Positions 31,654-32,529 of a stretch of 32,529 nt of DNA are shown here, piece after piece (position 1 is the first letter of the stretch; each line of letters opens with the position of its first letter). This DNA is from Chloroflexota bacterium (GTDB lineage Bacteria > Chloroflexota > Anaerolineae > UBA4142): the NCBI GenBank assembly GCA_016208315.1, contig JACQYF010000012.1:1-32529 (forward strand), in the 5' to 3' direction. Both the position numbers and the translations under genes were made by a program. The notes below the pieces were generated by a model. That model was not told the DNA's origin, ran no database searches, and worked only from the letters and a program-made list of their open reading frames with translations.

Positions 31654-32529
31654 TCAGAAATCCGCGACTTCCTCGATCAGCGGCAGCGGGTCAAGCCCCT
31701 TGGCCCCAATGCGCGTGCGCGCCAGTTCGTCCACCGGATCGCGCAAGCCGATTTCCCACAACGACCGCAGGAATCCGCCCGCCTCGCTCGATTCATAACA
31801 CCCCTCGCCGAATTGCGCCAGCAGAAAATTGCTCAATTGCCGCTCGAAAATCCACGCGCGCAGATACCCCGCCACGTAAAAGCCGTCGTCCACATCGTCG
31901 AGGTAACGCTGCGGCGGCATCGGCAGATGGAGCGCCTCACCGAGAAGGTCGCGGTACGCGGTCTCCATACCTTCGGGTCCCTCGTCGTGCAGGACCAATT
32001 CGTAGCGCAACTTGGCCGCGTACCGCCGAAGGAGCCAGAGCTTGTTAAAAAGCGCAAAGCGCTGATACCGCTCCGCCTCGCGCATCGGCACGCGCAGGGT
32101 GTCCACGAGCCAACGCGGTGTGAGCGTAATATGCTCGAAGAGAAACGCGAATGTCTCGCTGATGGCTTCCTCGCCCAGGTAACGAAACTCAAAAGGCAAC
32201 TCTGCATCAATATGCGAGAAATGCTCCGCGTGGCCCGACTCGTGGAAGAGCGCGCGATAATCATCCTGTCCCCCGATGGGCTTGATGACGAGATAGACCT
32301 CGCGGGGAACGCGAACGGGCGCGCAAAACGCGCGCGGCGATTTGAGCGGGCGCGGCTCCGTGTCGAGTTTCAGGCCCGGCGTGGATTCGAGCGCGAGGCC
32401 CAACCCGGCCGCCGTCTTTTCGAAAGCCGGCAGCAAACGCGCCGCGGGGAAAAACGCGTCGAACTCGGGCGCGCGCAGGACGTACGCGACATCGCTCGTG
32501 TCCGCCTCATCGCGCGGGACGCGCGCCGC
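31654..32529 (-). CDS. M3-like (oligoendopeptidase F-type) metallopeptidase, C-terminal part (5' end outside window)
   Basis: The minus-strand frame is open from the right edge of the window to the stop at 31654-31656, giving about 291 residues. It contains ALFHESGHAEHF, an HExxH zinc site, followed by FRYLGEEAISETFAFLFEH with the downstream glutamate that completes the M3-type triad. A long helical region with FYVAGYLRAWIFERQL is typical of the M3 fold. The usual enzyme is about 500-600 residues, so roughly half is missing upstream of the edge. No signal can be judged. It converges with the toxin gene. Assignment to the M3 clan is good. Substrate is unknown. Confidence 0.85.
   Translation of the reverse strand, partial: AARVPRDEADTSDVAYVLRAPEFDAFFPAARLLPAFEKTAAGLGLALESTPGLKLDTEPRPLKSPRAFCAPVRVPREVYLVIKPIGGQDDYRALFHESGHAEHFSHIDAELPFEFRYLGEEAISETFAFLFEHITLTPRWLVDTLRVPMREAERYQRFALFNKLWLLRRYAAKLRYELVLHDEGPEGMETAYRDLLGEALHLPMPPQRYLDDVDDGFYVAGYLRAWIFERQLSNFLLAQFGEGCYESSEAGGFLRSLWEIGLRDPVDELARTRIGAKGLDPLPLIEEVADF

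Overview
The window reads as one contiguous, GC-rich bacterial chromosome segment, almost fully coding. The best guess is a Chloroflexota (Anaerolineae-like) anaerobe or facultative anaerobe. This is inferred from the gene content (Rex, Etf-linked membrane FeS oxidoreductase, HdrABC-MvhADG, threonine/proline-rich lipoproteins, heptamer repeats), not proved by a marker gene.

Layout. (1) 1-8214 is an F-type ATP synthase operon in the order atpB(3' end)-E-F-H-A-[two lipoproteins]-G-D-[toxin-antitoxin pair]-C. It has three oddities: two paralogous lipoprotein genes between atpA and atpG, a BrnT-like toxin with its antitoxin between atpD and atpC, and an atpD broken by a deletion of about 62 nt that removes about 21 conserved residues and shifts frame. 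(2) 8223-12725 holds mreB, a convergent rex repressor with a good promoter, and a divergent NarX/NarL-type kinase-regulator pair. The kinase sensor domain carries a CxxCH haem-c motif. A strong intrinsic terminator closes this block. (3) 12836-29092 is a redox supercluster in one direction: soluble HdrD-like FeS protein, EtfB, EtfA, membrane-anchored FeS oxidoreductase (EMO type), a Cache-domain histidine kinase, a receiver-kinase hybrid, a lone receiver, HdrC, HdrB, HdrA, MvhD, MvhG, MvhA, a cNMP-binding-fold protein without a DNA-binding domain, and the hydrogenase maturation protease. (4) 29123-32529 is housekeeping and accessory: obg, nadD, a DUF433/PIN-like toxin-antitoxin pair, and the C-terminal part of an M3-like metallopeptidase on the minus strand.

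How it may work together (inference): EtfAB would collect electrons from acyl-CoA dehydrogenases and pass them through the EMO-type protein to the menaquinone pool. HdrABC-MvhADG would link H2, ferredoxin and a disulfide or other acceptor by flavin-based bifurcation or confurcation. Rex, the haem-type kinase and the Cache kinase-receiver set would report redox or small-molecule state, and the ATP synthase uses the resulting ion gradient.

The most unusual sequence-level feature is a family of short modular repeats, at least 11 loci of tandem 7-nt (sometimes 8-nt) units plus two further hairpins. Units occur as two facing inverted arms, as direct arms around a conserved core, or as a single arm. 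They sit at gene junctions, often touching the stop codon, and several lie in frame inside genes. There is no stretch over 300 bases without a gene.
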